Assembly: GCF_001680005.1 (NCBI RefSeq)
Contig: NC_033562.1
Location: 930,001-994,000 of the forward strand
Length of the DNA: 64,000 nt
DNA from: Plasmodium coatneyi
Lineage: Eukaryota > Apicomplexa > Aconoidasida > Haemosporida > Plasmodiidae
Reading direction: 5' to 3'
Made by a program: the position numbers and the translations under genes. The notes beneath the pieces were generated by a model. The model worked only from the letters and a program-made list of their open reading frames with translations, searched no databases and was not told where the DNA came from. Shown piece by piece: positions 21,654 to 31,512 of this stretch; position 1 is the first letter of the stretch; every line of letters begins with the position of its first letter.

Positions 21654-24600
21654 ATGAGCAACTTCAACATGAAGGGCGGAGAGGCGAAGAAGCCATCCAT
21701 GGACGGCCTCGTCAAAACCATGTCCGTGCTGCTAAGGGACAATGAATGCGCCTTCAATTTGGAAGAGCAGGAAAACCAACGAAGCCCAGATAAGAAATCG
21801 CAGGACAAAAAAGACAGTGAGATGATTGACTGTTTGATGCAAAAGTTAACCTCGAAAAAGTTCCTAGAGGAAAAGGAAACGAAGAACTCCTTCTACCTTG
21901 TAGATAACGAAAATATGAAGATAAAAAAGCTAAAGGAACATGGTCATTCGGCATCCCTAAATGATGATTTGAGTCCTCTACAGTATGAAAGGATAAAGTA
22001 CCAACCTACCTTACCCAAGGCGCTGGCAAGTGAGTACCAAATATTGGAAGAAAACCACGGGGACGATTTTATTAACAAGAATGATTATGAGGAGGTTAAG
22101 AAGTTTTTAAAGAATCTACACAACCTACCCATTTTGAACGTGAAGGAAACTAATAACCATGAATCTTTCAAAGGAGGAAATGTACTAAAAATTGGTATTA
22201 TTTTATCTGGTGGTCCTGCACCAGGTGGGCACAACGTTATATCTGGTATCTACGACTATGCCAAGAGGTACAATGAGCAGTCTCAGGTTATTGGTTTTTT
22301 AGGAGGCATAGATGGATTGTATAGCAAAAATTACGTAACCATTACGGACTCTTTGATGAACCGATTTCGTAACTTGGGAGGGTTCAACATGCTGTGGTCA
22401 GGGAGAGGAAAGGTAAGGAATAAAGACGACTTGATTGCCATAGAAAATATCGTTGCAAAGTTGAAGATGAACGGGTTGGTAATAATTGGAGGGGATGGAT
22501 CCAACAGTAACGCAGCTTTGATATCTGAGTATTTCGCCGAGAGGAAGATCCCCATTTCTATTATCGGTATCCCGAAAACCATCGATGGGGATTTAAAAAG
22601 TGAAGCAATTGAAATTAGCTTTGGGTTCGATACAGCCACGAAGACGTACTCAGAAGTGATAGGAAATCTATGCACAGATGTGAAGACAGGAAATAATGTA
22701 TACCACGTGGTGAGAGTAATGGGAAGGTCTGCATCTCATGTAGTGTTAGAGTGTGCTCTGCAGACTAGGCCGAATATAGTCCTCATAGGGGAAGAAGTAG
22801 AGAAGGAAAAATTGTCCCTAAAGGATATCGTAAGTAATATTGTTAATACTATACTGAAGAGAAGGTCACTGAATAAAAACTATGGTGTTATTTTAATTCC
22901 AGAGGGGTTGATCGAATTTGTTCCAGAAATGAAAATTCTAATCGGAGAGTTGAATGTCATTTTGAAGGAGGGCCCATTTGATGCAGACAAATTGAAGCAC
23001 TCTAGAGAGGTCTGGGATTTCTTACCCAGTATTATACAGGACCAGCTTCTAATGGATAGGGAATCTACTGGATATATTCAAGTGGGAAAAATAGCAACAG
23101 AGAGGTTAATCATTGTTCTGGTCGAATCTGAGCTAGCAAAAATGAAGGACAATAATTTGAATATTCAGTTTATGGCTCACTATTTAGGATATGAAGGGAG
23201 GTGTGCCATTCCTTCCAACTTTGATTGCAACTATTGCTATGCCCTTGGGTACAATGCTGCTTTGCTAATTGATCATAAGAAGACGGGATACATGTCTATT
23301 ATACAAAACTTAGAAGATTCCTATTCCAATTGGATCCCTGCAGCCATTCCGTTTCTACGTATCATGCATGTGAATAGGGACAACACAGGGAAGGAGTTCC
23401 CCGCTGTGAAGAGATACCTTGTAGATTTGAACAGCCCCCTCTTCAACGTATTGAAGGAAGTGCGTAATTTGTGGTCCCTCTATGATTTGTATAGATCTCC
23501 TGGGCCGATTCAATTCAATGGGCATTTAAGCAACTCCAGATGCTACACAGTGAAGATACCCACGAAGAACGAACTCCTGTGCCAAAACTCGGAAGACTTA
23601 CAGTTGATTATTAATTTGGCGAATAAGACGAACCATGTTGGGGACTATATCACGGGTGGATCTGAAGAGGAGGGGGACAACCAGATGGATCCGCACAACA
23701 AGGGAAACGAACTTGGTGCGGTTAGCGCTACTCCTAAGGGGGCTCACGAAAATTCCCTATCCACTCACAGCAAACAATTTGGACACGATTCGACATCCGC
23801 CGCAGGGAAGACGATCCACTCCGACCTGGTGAGCGAAACAAGTGGCAACGCAGATCAAGTGGAAAACAACTCCTACGAACAGCACTGCTCCAGTTACAAG
23901 TCCCTAGGGTGCATGTCCGAATTGCAGACCTCCAGGTTGTACAACAAGCTGATGCTGCTTGAACTATGCTCAGATTTGAAGGCCAAAGTGAGGGCAGGAA
24001 AGCAGTACATATCGAGTGACCCCTACACGCAAAAGCAGATCCTGTCCAACTACCCCCACATGTCATATGAAAATAAATTTCAAATACAGGAAATTTTTCA
24101 TGACAAATATGCCACTCCAATATCGTTTGAAATAAAAATAGGAATTGTATTCTTATCTAGACAGGCACCCGGAGCGATGAATGTGTTGTGCGGTCTCTAC
24201 CACCGATTGAAGCTGCTAAAGGGGGTATGCATTGCCTTTTACGGTTTGTATGGCCTATTAAACAACAAGTATATCATTATAGACGATGACAATATTGCGA
24301 AGCATATGAACCAAGGAGGGTTAGAATTAACTGGAAATTCACCGGAGCATTCTTTATTTGATAAAGAGAATCGAAATAAGGTATGTGAGACAGTTACCAA
24401 TTTGCAGCTAAACGGTTTGGTGATGCCTGGATCGAATGTCACCATTACGGAAGCAGCTCTCCTGGCGGAATATTTTTTGGAGAAGAAAATTCCTACCTCC
24501 GTTGTGGGTATTCCACTAACAGGATCAAACAATTTGATTCACGAATTGATAGAAACATGTGTAGGGTTTGATAGTAGTACGAAGGTGTATGCCTCCCTCA

Positions 24601-25895
24601 TTGGAAATGTCCTCACAGATGCAGTCAGTATGCCAAAGTATTGGCACTTCATTCGTCTAATGGGAAGATCCCCCTCACATGAAGTGTTGGAGTGTGCTCT
24701 GCAGACACATCCCAATATGGTAATCATCGCGGAGGAATATGGAGCAGCTGATAAAACGCTCTGGAGAGTCGTCCAAGATATTGCTGACGTCGTTTGTGCG
24801 AGAGCTGAACTGGGAAAGAACTACGGAACGGTATTAATCCCTGATGCGCTGCTCATGCATCTTCCACATATGAAAATTTTACTCACCGAAATTAGTGACA
24901 TTCTGAACGAGGCAAATGAGAAGGGACAGTTGGTCGAGGCGAGGAACGACTTGGTCAATTTGTCGACAACGCAGGGTGGCACAGCGGGGGCAGCGGCAGG
25001 CACAACGGCAGGCACAACAGCAGGGGAAGAACAACCTTTGTGTGCCTCCCCCTGGGTCCAAAAATTGACCCCGTGGAGTTTAGCCCTGCTGAAGACCTTC
25101 CCCCAGTTCATCATTAAAGAACTACTGCACGTGGATCTTAGATCCATGAGGTTTGAAAAGTTAGAGACAGAACAGTTGCTCCTACAAATGGTGAAGGAAG
25201 AACTACATCAGAGAAAACAAGAAGGAAAATATTCTGGAAGCTTCATGGGATTGACCCACTTCTTTGGCTACCAAGGTCGTTCATCGTTACCATCCGAATT
25301 TGACTGTAAGTTGGCCTATTCCTATGGCCACGCTGCTTCTATAGTGATTGAGAGTGGACTCACAGGGTACATCGTTTCGATAAGGGGTCTCTGTGGAAAC
25401 ATAAAAGATTGGAAATTGTTTGCCATCCCCTTTATATCTTTAATGAACATTTTGCCCAGAGGACAGGACAGTAAGTATTTGAAGAGCGCCTCCAAGGGGG
25501 ACCTCCCCGTCATTCCTAGTGCCCCGGTTGACCTGAACGGCAAGGCGTATAGAAGCTTAAAAATTGCTTTGCAAAAGTGGCAGATGGAGGATAGGTTCTG
25601 CAATCCGGGACCCATCCAGTTTGAAGGAAATGCATCTAACTACTACAACCGCATTTTGTTCGAAGAGCAATCCGAGTACTTTGAGATGCTGCGCTATGTG
25701 GAGTGCTACGCAAACATACTGAAGGATACTTGCCGTTTTGGAGTCTCAGCCGACTACCTAAAAAACGTCTTCGTGCAACTGTGTGGCATGCTTGTTTTAG
25801 CTTACAAGCCGAACGACATTCTCTCGAACATGCCCTACATTGGCAGCATCGAGGATTACTACGACTGGGAGAACCAGCGAAAGCGCATGGACTAG
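21654..25895 (+). CDS. PFK9: ATP-dependent 6-phosphofructokinase, fused beta-alpha form
   Basis: Single exon of 1413 residues, the size class of the apicomplexan/plant PPi-type long PFK with two fused catalytic-like halves. In the N-terminal (beta) half, residue ~180 begins IGIILSGGPAPGGHNV (nucleotide loop). IIGGDGSNSNAALISEYF follows, then GIPKTIDGDL (~residue 304, with the catalytic Asp) and RVMGRSASHVVLECALQT (substrate binding). In the C-terminal (alpha) half, ~residue 829 begins IGIVFLSRQAPGAMNVL, but GGDGS is replaced by MPGSNVTI and PKTIDGDL by GIPLTGSNNL, so this half looks non-catalytic; RLMGRSPSHEVLECALQ is kept. A poly-acidic/Gly insert and an Ala/Gly/Thr repeat (near residue 1110) interrupt the halves. 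It commits fructose-6-phosphate to glycolysis, the main ATP source of blood-stage parasites, and is cytosolic. Symbol as used for P. falciparum chromosome 9 PFK. Confidence 0.95.
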   Translation: MSNFNMKGGEAKKPSMDGLVKTMSVLLRDNECAFNLEEQENQRSPDKKSQDKKDSEMIDCLMQKLTSKKFLEEKETKNSFYLVDNENMKIKKLKEHGHSASLNDDLSPLQYERIKYQPTLPKALASEYQILEENHGDDFINKNDYEEVKKFLKNLHNLPILNVKETNNHESFKGGNVLKIGIILSGGPAPGGHNVISGIYDYAKRYNEQSQVIGFLGGIDGLYSKNYVTITDSLMNRFRNLGGFNMLWSGRGKVRNKDDLIAIENIVAKLKMNGLVIIGGDGSNSNAALISEYFAERKIPISIIGIPKTIDGDLKSEAIEISFGFDTATKTYSEVIGNLCTDVKTGNNVYHVVRVMGRSASHVVLECALQTRPNIVLIGEEVEKEKLSLKDIVSNIVNTILKRRSLNKNYGVILIPEGLIEFVPEMKILIGELNVILKEGPFDADKLKHSREVWDFLPSIIQDQLLMDRESTGYIQVGKIATERLIIVLVESELAKMKDNNLNIQFMAHYLGYEGRCAIPSNFDCNYCYALGYNAALLIDHKKTGYMSIIQNLEDSYSNWIPAAIPFLRIMHVNRDNTGKEFPAVKRYLVDLNSPLFNVLKEVRNLWSLYDLYRSPGPIQFNGHLSNSRCYTVKIPTKNELLCQNSEDLQLIINLANKTNHVGDYITGGSEEEGDNQMDPHNKGNELGAVSATPKGAHENSLSTHSKQFGHDSTSAAGKTIHSDLVSETSGNADQVENNSYEQHCSSYKSLGCMSELQTSRLYNKLMLLELCSDLKAKVRAGKQYISSDPYTQKQILSNYPHMSYENKFQIQEIFHDKYATPISFEIKIGIVFLSRQAPGAMNVLCGLYHRLKLLKGVCIAFYGLYGLLNNKYIIIDDDNIAKHMNQGGLELTGNSPEHSLFDKENRNKVCETVTNLQLNGLVMPGSNVTITEAALLAEYFLEKKIPTSVVGIPLTGSNNLIHELIETCVGFDSSTKVYASLIGNVLTDAVSMPKYWHFIRLMGRSPSHEVLECALQTHPNMVIIAEEYGAADKTLWRVVQDIADVVCARAELGKNYGTVLIPDALLMHLPHMKILLTEISDILNEANEKGQLVEARNDLVNLSTTQGGTAGAAAGTTAGTTAGEEQPLCASPWVQKLTPWSLALLKTFPQFIIKELLHVDLRSMRFEKLETEQLLLQMVKEELHQRKQEGKYSGSFMGLTHFFGYQGRSSLPSEFDCKLAYSYGHAASIVIESGLTGYIVSIRGLCGNIKDWKLFAIPFISLMNILPRGQDSKYLKSASKGDLPVIPSAPVDLNGKAYRSLKIALQKWQMEDRFCNPGPIQFEGNASNYYNRILFEEQSEYFEMLRYVECYANILKDTCRFGVSADYLKNVFVQLCGMLVLAYKPNDILSNMPYIGSIEDYYDWENQRKRMD

Positions 25896-26159
25896 GTGCC
25901 TCACCTGGATGATGAAAAAACTGCTGTTGGAAGGAGGTTACCTGAGTATTACTTTTTCGCCCCTACTCATCTCTGTAGCATCACCAAGGGGGATATACCC
26001 CTTCACCCCTTCGTTGATGCATCAATGAAATGAACATTTTAACGAAATAAATGGCGATCCTTTTCACGATTTATTATTTTATATATATATATTTTTTTTA
26101 ATAATTCTGACTATACCGTTCTCCCCCGTTGCAGTGTCATATACATTTGTTCTCCAATC
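25896..26159. other. 3' flank of PFK
   Basis: AT-rich 3' UTR-like sequence with a TATATATATATA run near 26080-26090. No gene is seen. Confidence 0.5.
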
Positions 26160-26580
26160 CAGGAGAGACAGACTCATTGCTCGGTGAACACGTGTGCCAA
26201 CTGCTAACGTTTGTGTGTACTGTTACGATTGTTGGGAAAGAACATTCATAGGCGGAGTGTTAGGGTTCTAACCGGATAGCGGATCACGAAGTTTCGCGTT
26301 CCCGTGCTGTCCCAGTCCCCATTGCTATGTTGGTAGACCAACCACAGTGCCACTTTATAAGTACGCATTGTACAAACATTGGAGGGGGTTCTTTCATACT
26401 AATCGGATTACCCCCTTTGACCGATCTGGGCGTGACGGAAGGGTTTGCACGCATGGTCGTGGCTATCTGCGTAAGAATAGATACCCGCTAGGATGATGCC
26501 CTGGTGTGAACAACGGGGATTAATCATCCCCCGCGACGTGAACTTGTCAAAATAGTATTTCTGTGTTCCTCTGAAAGAAC
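26160..26580. ncRNA. Candidate structured non-coding RNA region (strand unknown)
   Basis: This segment has near-balanced base composition in an AT-rich intergenic setting and is dense in perfect short inverted repeats. There is a 5-bp stem with loop TAGA at 26329-26342. A 7-bp stem pairs AGGGGGT (26383-26389) with ACCCCCT (26410-26416). A 6-bp stem pairs GGGGAT (26515-26520) with ATCCCC (26526-26531). TATCT/AGATA arms lie at ~26464-26482. No long open frame crosses it. A TTAGGGTTC 9-mer at 26260-26268 matches Plasmodium telomere repeats. I could not match it to U1-U6, SRP, RNase P or MRP signature motifs. It could be an orphan ncRNA or UTR structure. Confidence 0.3.
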
Positions 26581-27050
26581 AATTTTAAGGCAGTGTTTGT
26601 GCCTCCCTTTTGACGGCGTTACAGAATATTTATTTATTTTATTTTTTTTTTTTGTCACTTTTGTCCGTTTCTACATTGCACTTCATTGGTCACGGTCCCC
26701 GAAAAAGCTCGAAATTGCACCTCAGCGGGGTTATCCCTTCTGCGAGGTCAACCAGGGGGGATGCCAAAAAAAAAAAAAAAAAAGAGTCCAAGGGAAGCAA
26801 GAAATCCACCTTGCGCATGTGCCAAAAATGCGTTTTCTTCCCTTCTTTTTGTGCCCGTATAAGGCGACGGATGAGTGCTCACGCGATATTCATCGGTTAC
26901 ACGTACGTATAAATGTATGTGTGTTTTTTTTTTTCCTGTTTACATGGCTGTATCCTGTTTTGCCTCCTCTTTGTGTTTGCTGCTCCGTACGCACCCGTGT
27001 GCAACACAACATATAATGTACCATAAGAAGACGTTTAAAACTGCACAGTC
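26581..27050. other. 5' flank of helical-repeat protein gene
   Basis: Intergenic sequence with T-rich (26630-26653) and A-rich (26766-26783) runs before the plus-strand gene at 27051. No gene is seen. Confidence 0.5.
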
Positions 27051-29264
27051 ATGACGACATCGACGTGTAGAGCCCTCCTTCGAATAATTAAGAAGGAATC
27101 TCACGTATTGCCCATTTATGTTATAAGGAGGAGATCTGTCTCGCATGACACATTGGCAGGTATCCCCTGGATGAGTCACAGCAGAATTACGAAAACGATT
27201 GAGCGTGTGTCCAATGAAGGTCCCTACGACCGAATAACTTGGGAGAGGCTAAGCGAAAGAGCAAACAAGATAAGTAACACCTTTGACACAAAGGAAATGG
27301 GAAGAATACTCCACGCCTACTCCAAAGTGAATTACCGTGATGTAAAAATAATTTTAAAATTCAGCGAAAAAATAAAAAAAGGAGATATACACAAAATGGA
27401 CATGCTAGCCTGTGCCCACATTTGCCATTCCTTAAATGCGTTAAATTATTTTGACAGAAAATTATTTGAGTTAATATTATCCCAATTTATGAAGTTGCCT
27501 GTTGGAAACAATACGAATTCCTTCCCACTTATTGTAACTTTAAATGCCTTTTCCAAACATTGCAATGATTACTCATTTCGTGAAATGACACTGAAGCTTC
27601 TCATTTTTGTTCTGAACATTTTTTCTAAGTGTAAGAAGTCTTTCACTCCACAGGGACTGGCTATGCTTCTTAACTGCTTCTCGCAAGTGACCAAACCAAC
27701 TCCCCATTTTTTGCAAGTTGCTAATGTTAAGCTGGACAGGATTAACATAGAGGGAGATTTAAAAGGGGACCAGATGGATTACACGTGTGGTGACCACCGA
27801 GGAGATGTAGTTACGCTAGTGCATCGGAGCGCAGGGGAGGAGCATGGATTAACCAACAATGGTGCTTCCACTCGTGAGGGGAAAAACGCAGGAACAGCAG
27901 GAACAAGTCCATCCTTAACCTCAGTAACGCACTTAAGGAGTTACCCCAACGAGCGGGACGAAAACGACATCGAGGGAGATATGCACAACTGTGCGTACCA
28001 CCAGAGTGTGCTGGGCGAAATGGACGACGAGATGCTCATCCGGGAGGGGGGGGGTTTCCCCGGATGGGAGCGAAATCATACCAGTACGAAATGTGGCAAT
28101 GACGCAGGGGAAGTCACCCAAGGGAGGAATAATAACGTTGTAGGTAGTCCACCTAGCGGTGGAAAATATTTACAGGGCTCACCAAACCAATTAGGAGGAA
28201 CAACTCCTGAGAGAAGCAAACAGACGGAAGAGCTGAAGAACATGTTCCTGGCAGTCCTCCTCGAGATAACAAAAGAGGTCCACAAAATGAACACCCAATC
28301 GCTCTCCCTGATCATTAATGCCTGTTGTAGAATATGGTTTGATGTCCCTAAGGAATTTTTGAAAATTATTTTTGAGGAAACCATTAAGAAGATAAAGCTA
28401 GCTACGATTAGACACTTGTCTCTTATCATCAATGGGTTCATCAAGTTAGGGGTCCCCGAGCCGGCCTACCTTTCTGCCGTTTTTTCCGAAATTGAGAAGA
28501 AAGTGCACTCCTGCGATGAGCAGCAGCTGAGTTTTATCCTGAGTGGTATGGTTAAGTTAGGGTGGGGGAGAGGTGCTCCTACCTACACGACAGGCGGTGC
28601 TTCTCCCTCTTTGGCAGGAGATGTTGTTCCTAATCTGGTTGGCCGTGCCGGGCAAACATCGCCGAGCAAGCACCTGTTGGACAGCCTAAACGCAAAGTTC
28701 ATCCTCATGGCCAGGCGAATGAACATATCCACCCTGTGCAACATCCTCTACTGCTACACCAAACTTGGCTTCGATCACGAGGACGTCTACCAAATGTTTC
28801 AAATATATTTTACCAAGCAGGTTGAGCAAGCCACTCTTCACCACCTAGCTTTAGCAGGGTACATCGTATCGAAGAGGAAAATTAAAAACGACACAACTTC
28901 TATTATTTTGAACAGAAGCGAAAGTCTTTTGGAAAAAATGGAAACCCCACTTGATGTGTCCACCACCAAATGCTTGCTCATTCTAGTCAATAGCTTTAGC
29001 GAGCTGGGCATTTACTCACGTGTGTTTCATTTCCATCTGCGTTTCGTTTTTCGTGCAATGGGGGGAGAGGCGCAGCAAGGTTACAGTTCTGGCGGTGGGG
29101 ATAGTGTTCACTGTGGTGATGAAGCGAAGGGGCCACTTCCAAAATGGAGGGACCCCCCACTTAATATGAAGAAGCTCATTAACAACAAAGGCGTTTACTT
29201 ATCGCGCAAGGCAATCTCCCTGTATGGTGTTTCTCATCACGTGTTGGAGACGCGACTGGGTTGA
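27051..29264 (+). CDS. Putative mitochondrial helical-repeat (heptatricopeptide-like) RNA-binding protein
   Basis: Single exon, 737 residues. The N-terminus is basic and acid-free for ~30 residues (MTTSTCRALLRIIKK... VIRRRS), as in mitochondrial presequences. Repeated ~37-residue helical hairpins follow, with a recurring pattern of 'ls.il.ay.kl...': MGRILHAYSKVNYRD, LIVTLNAFSKHCND, GLAMLLNCFSQVTK, LSLIINACCRIWFD, LSLIINGFIKLGVPE, LSFILSGMVKLGWG and LCNILYCYTKLGFDHE. This matches the heptatricopeptide (HPR/OPR-like) repeat proteins that bind organellar rRNA fragments in apicomplexans. A disordered insert (~residues 230-390, His/Gly/Asn-rich) splits the array. I see no clear C-terminal RAP domain. 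Expected role: stabilising or assembling fragmented mitochondrial rRNA. Convergent with the next gene, 75 bases apart. Confidence 0.7.
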   Translation: MTTSTCRALLRIIKKESHVLPIYVIRRRSVSHDTLAGIPWMSHSRITKTIERVSNEGPYDRITWERLSERANKISNTFDTKEMGRILHAYSKVNYRDVKIILKFSEKIKKGDIHKMDMLACAHICHSLNALNYFDRKLFELILSQFMKLPVGNNTNSFPLIVTLNAFSKHCNDYSFREMTLKLLIFVLNIFSKCKKSFTPQGLAMLLNCFSQVTKPTPHFLQVANVKLDRINIEGDLKGDQMDYTCGDHRGDVVTLVHRSAGEEHGLTNNGASTREGKNAGTAGTSPSLTSVTHLRSYPNERDENDIEGDMHNCAYHQSVLGEMDDEMLIREGGGFPGWERNHTSTKCGNDAGEVTQGRNNNVVGSPPSGGKYLQGSPNQLGGTTPERSKQTEELKNMFLAVLLEITKEVHKMNTQSLSLIINACCRIWFDVPKEFLKIIFEETIKKIKLATIRHLSLIINGFIKLGVPEPAYLSAVFSEIEKKVHSCDEQQLSFILSGMVKLGWGRGAPTYTTGGASPSLAGDVVPNLVGRAGQTSPSKHLLDSLNAKFILMARRMNISTLCNILYCYTKLGFDHEDVYQMFQIYFTKQVEQATLHHLALAGYIVSKRKIKNDTTSIILNRSESLLEKMETPLDVSTTKCLLILVNSFSELGIYSRVFHFHLRFVFRAMGGEAQQGYSSGGGDSVHCGDEAKGPLPKWRDPPLNMKKLINNKGVYLSRKAISLYGVSHHVLETRLG

Positions 29265-29339
29265 ATGGGCCATTAGAGATCATACAAGGGGTGAGCTACC
29301 CCGTCAAGACGCCTCCACGGTATGCCACTTTTCACCACG

Positions 29340-30365
29340 TTAAAACAGAACGTCATCGGTGAGTTGTTCCCCCTCCTCCGAATAATCACACAGTGCCGGC
29401 ACGACCGTTAGGAAGAGGAACTTCTGAATATTCGGATCGGACACATCCGGATATTCATCCTGCTTCCAATAAGTGGCATTATGAATTGTGTTGTATGTTT
29501 GTATTTCCTTTTTAACAAAATGGAGATCGTTTTCTGTGACGGGGGTGCCTTCCCCTTCGTCCAATTCTCCACTTTGTATGGTGCCTAGAAAGGTGTTACA
29601 CTTGAAGTGAGAATAGATGAGATTACATCCGATGAACAGTCTTCCCCTAAAGTGGACAAGAAACTTTTCCATGTTGTTTGCTGTACAGGGGTCGTTTGCA
29701 TTTGTAAGGGGGAGTGATCCTACTGGAGCGCCTTCCGTTGTCCCACCTTTTTGCATGCTCCATTCGACAAATCCGTCTGGAGGTAGTTGATCTTCCTCTG
29801 CGTCTACCCCCTCCTGTTTTATTTTAACCTTCTTCTGACCAATCACCCCTTCACCCCCTTCTCCTGCAACATCACACAACGGATTATAATTCGCGTGAAA
29901 GAGTTTGTTCGTCTTCTCAATATTCGGACTGTACACATCGTAATAGCCGTAACTATACGTGTACTCTCTTATGACGTCCTCATTATTGTTACTTTTATAG
30001 GGTATAAAAAAAGTGTCTGCGTTGACATGTCCATTTTTTTTAAGATGGAAAGTGAAAATATTCGCGTGCACTTCTTTGTTCAGAATTTCGCTGTTCGCAG
30101 GTTGGGCGTTACTTTGTTCCTCCTTTTTGGCTGCATACGTGTGGTCACTCCATTCATCATGGCTTTGATTCATCACGGGAGAGTGCCCCGAAAAGTGGGG
30201 CTCCACTTTGACCTTCGCCTGCTCCCCCTTTGATGTCTTTTTCGACAAACATTTGTTGCTTACAATTTCGAGGATAACTTTGGGCAAGGTGTCTTCCTTA
30301 ACTTGGATGATTTTCTGGAGGAGCTGTTCTTCCTCCCTTGTGTCTTCGCAGAAGAAGGAATTCAT
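29340..30365 (-). CDS. Conserved protein, possible RNase H2 subunit C-like segment
   Basis: Single exon, 341 residues from ATG at 30365 (MNSFFCEDTREEEQLLQKII). The stretch ANIFTFHLKKNGHVNADTFF, then FLVHFRGRLFIGCNLIY and FLGTI further on, resembles the 'FRGR.l.G......G.v' signature of RNase H2 subunit C. That protein scaffolds the heterotrimer removing ribonucleotides from DNA. Low-complexity Gly/Glu-rich inserts are typical of Plasmodium. The C-terminus (YPDVSDPNIQKFLFLTVVPA) is acidic after that point. The family call is tentative; it could be an unrelated conserved protein. Confidence 0.6.
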   Translation of the reverse strand: MNSFFCEDTREEEQLLQKIIQVKEDTLPKVILEIVSNKCLSKKTSKGEQAKVKVEPHFSGHSPVMNQSHDEWSDHTYAAKKEEQSNAQPANSEILNKEVHANIFTFHLKKNGHVNADTFFIPYKSNNNEDVIREYTYSYGYYDVYSPNIEKTNKLFHANYNPLCDVAGEGGEGVIGQKKVKIKQEGVDAEEDQLPPDGFVEWSMQKGGTTEGAPVGSLPLTNANDPCTANNMEKFLVHFRGRLFIGCNLIYSHFKCNTFLGTIQSGELDEGEGTPVTENDLHFVKKEIQTYNTIHNATYWKQDEYPDVSDPNIQKFLFLTVVPALCDYSEEGEQLTDDVLF

Positions 30366-30577
30366 CCTCTGGGAAGGATGCTTGTCACGTCGTTCCTGCG
30401 TTGCTGCGTTGCCGCTTATGAGCTTATCGGTTTAATGGCTAACCGATAAAGGCGAACGACTTCCCCCCGTGTACAATTTGCTGCACCTGCTCGAACGCGC
30501 AGAGGGCTGAACAGCAGGGATGGCACACACAGCTGTTGCATCGCCTTCAAATTTCGAAGTGGGGAATTTTTCGCTAC

Positions 30578-30608
<31 letters not shown>

Positions 30609-31512
30609 AAAATATATATTTCTGGGGGGAGCCACTACACAGTACGAACTCGCGTAGTGATGGAACCTCACCTTTTGCGTCATTCGAAACTGTGGCGAAT
30701 AAATCCCGTTATGCTAACTTGGCTCCCCCCAGCCGCTGTATCCCTAGCATGGGCGTAAACTGGGAAGTGCACCTTCTCCGCGTGTCTTTCTCGCTGATAG
30801 GCGTTTATCTTGACACGGGAGTTCGTTTCGCTTTTTCCACTTCTCCCCATTTGGACCCCCTCAAGCAGGTTAAAAGGGATCACTTACGTGGGGGAAAAAA
30901 AAAAAAAAAAAAAAACACCTAGACACATGCAATCATGCGCACCTACATTGGGCTCACTTCATCCAAGGCAGTCACTCCAAACGTGTCCTGCACTCATATA
31001 ATCTAACCGCATGTCGCAACATTTCTAACATCGCGAAGTAGCACTTATGTGCCGTTCCGCATATGGGGGATCACACAGGGGCGTAATAATAGGTCCACAC
31101 ATAAGTGCATATACGTACACCCCCTGTGAACTGAGCAGTGGAGAATTACCAAAGAGAAGGTGCCTTGGTTCAGCGTGAAGATCTTACATGTGTTACCCTC
31201 AACAGGGGGCGTTTTTCAAAAAAAAAAAAAAAAAGATGATGATACACCTGTTTGGCAAAAATACTATGCAGCGCTTTATCCTAAGATGCTTTTTTCTTTT
31301 TCTTTTTTTTTTTTTTTCACTCCATTTGAAGTGGCATGCAAGAGTTCGTTCCTCCAGGAAGGCCACATACCGCAGATAAGCCCGTGCACCGCTTCACCGT
31401 TTCGGCGACTGATCTATCTACATGCATGGCAGCGGGGTTCTCTTGCGCTTCTTTTTATTCCTGGTTCGGTCGTATAAGGTATAATAAGTTTGCCATGGAG
31501 TTTTTGCCTTAA
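30366..31512. other. Intergenic region with poly-A runs
   Basis: About 1.1 kb without a supported gene. It has A28 (30577-30604), A18 (30897-30914) and a 16-base A run near 31219. It contains the promoter side of the 29340-30365 gene. Confidence 0.5.

Noticed and set aside
26160..26580. Telomerase RNA identity for the hairpin-rich segment, based on the TTAGGGTTC word
   Set aside because: A 9-base match is weak evidence, and the whole spacer between PFK and the next gene is ~1.15 kb, smaller than the ~2 kb RNA I recall for P. falciparum. Kept only as a generic ncRNA candidate.
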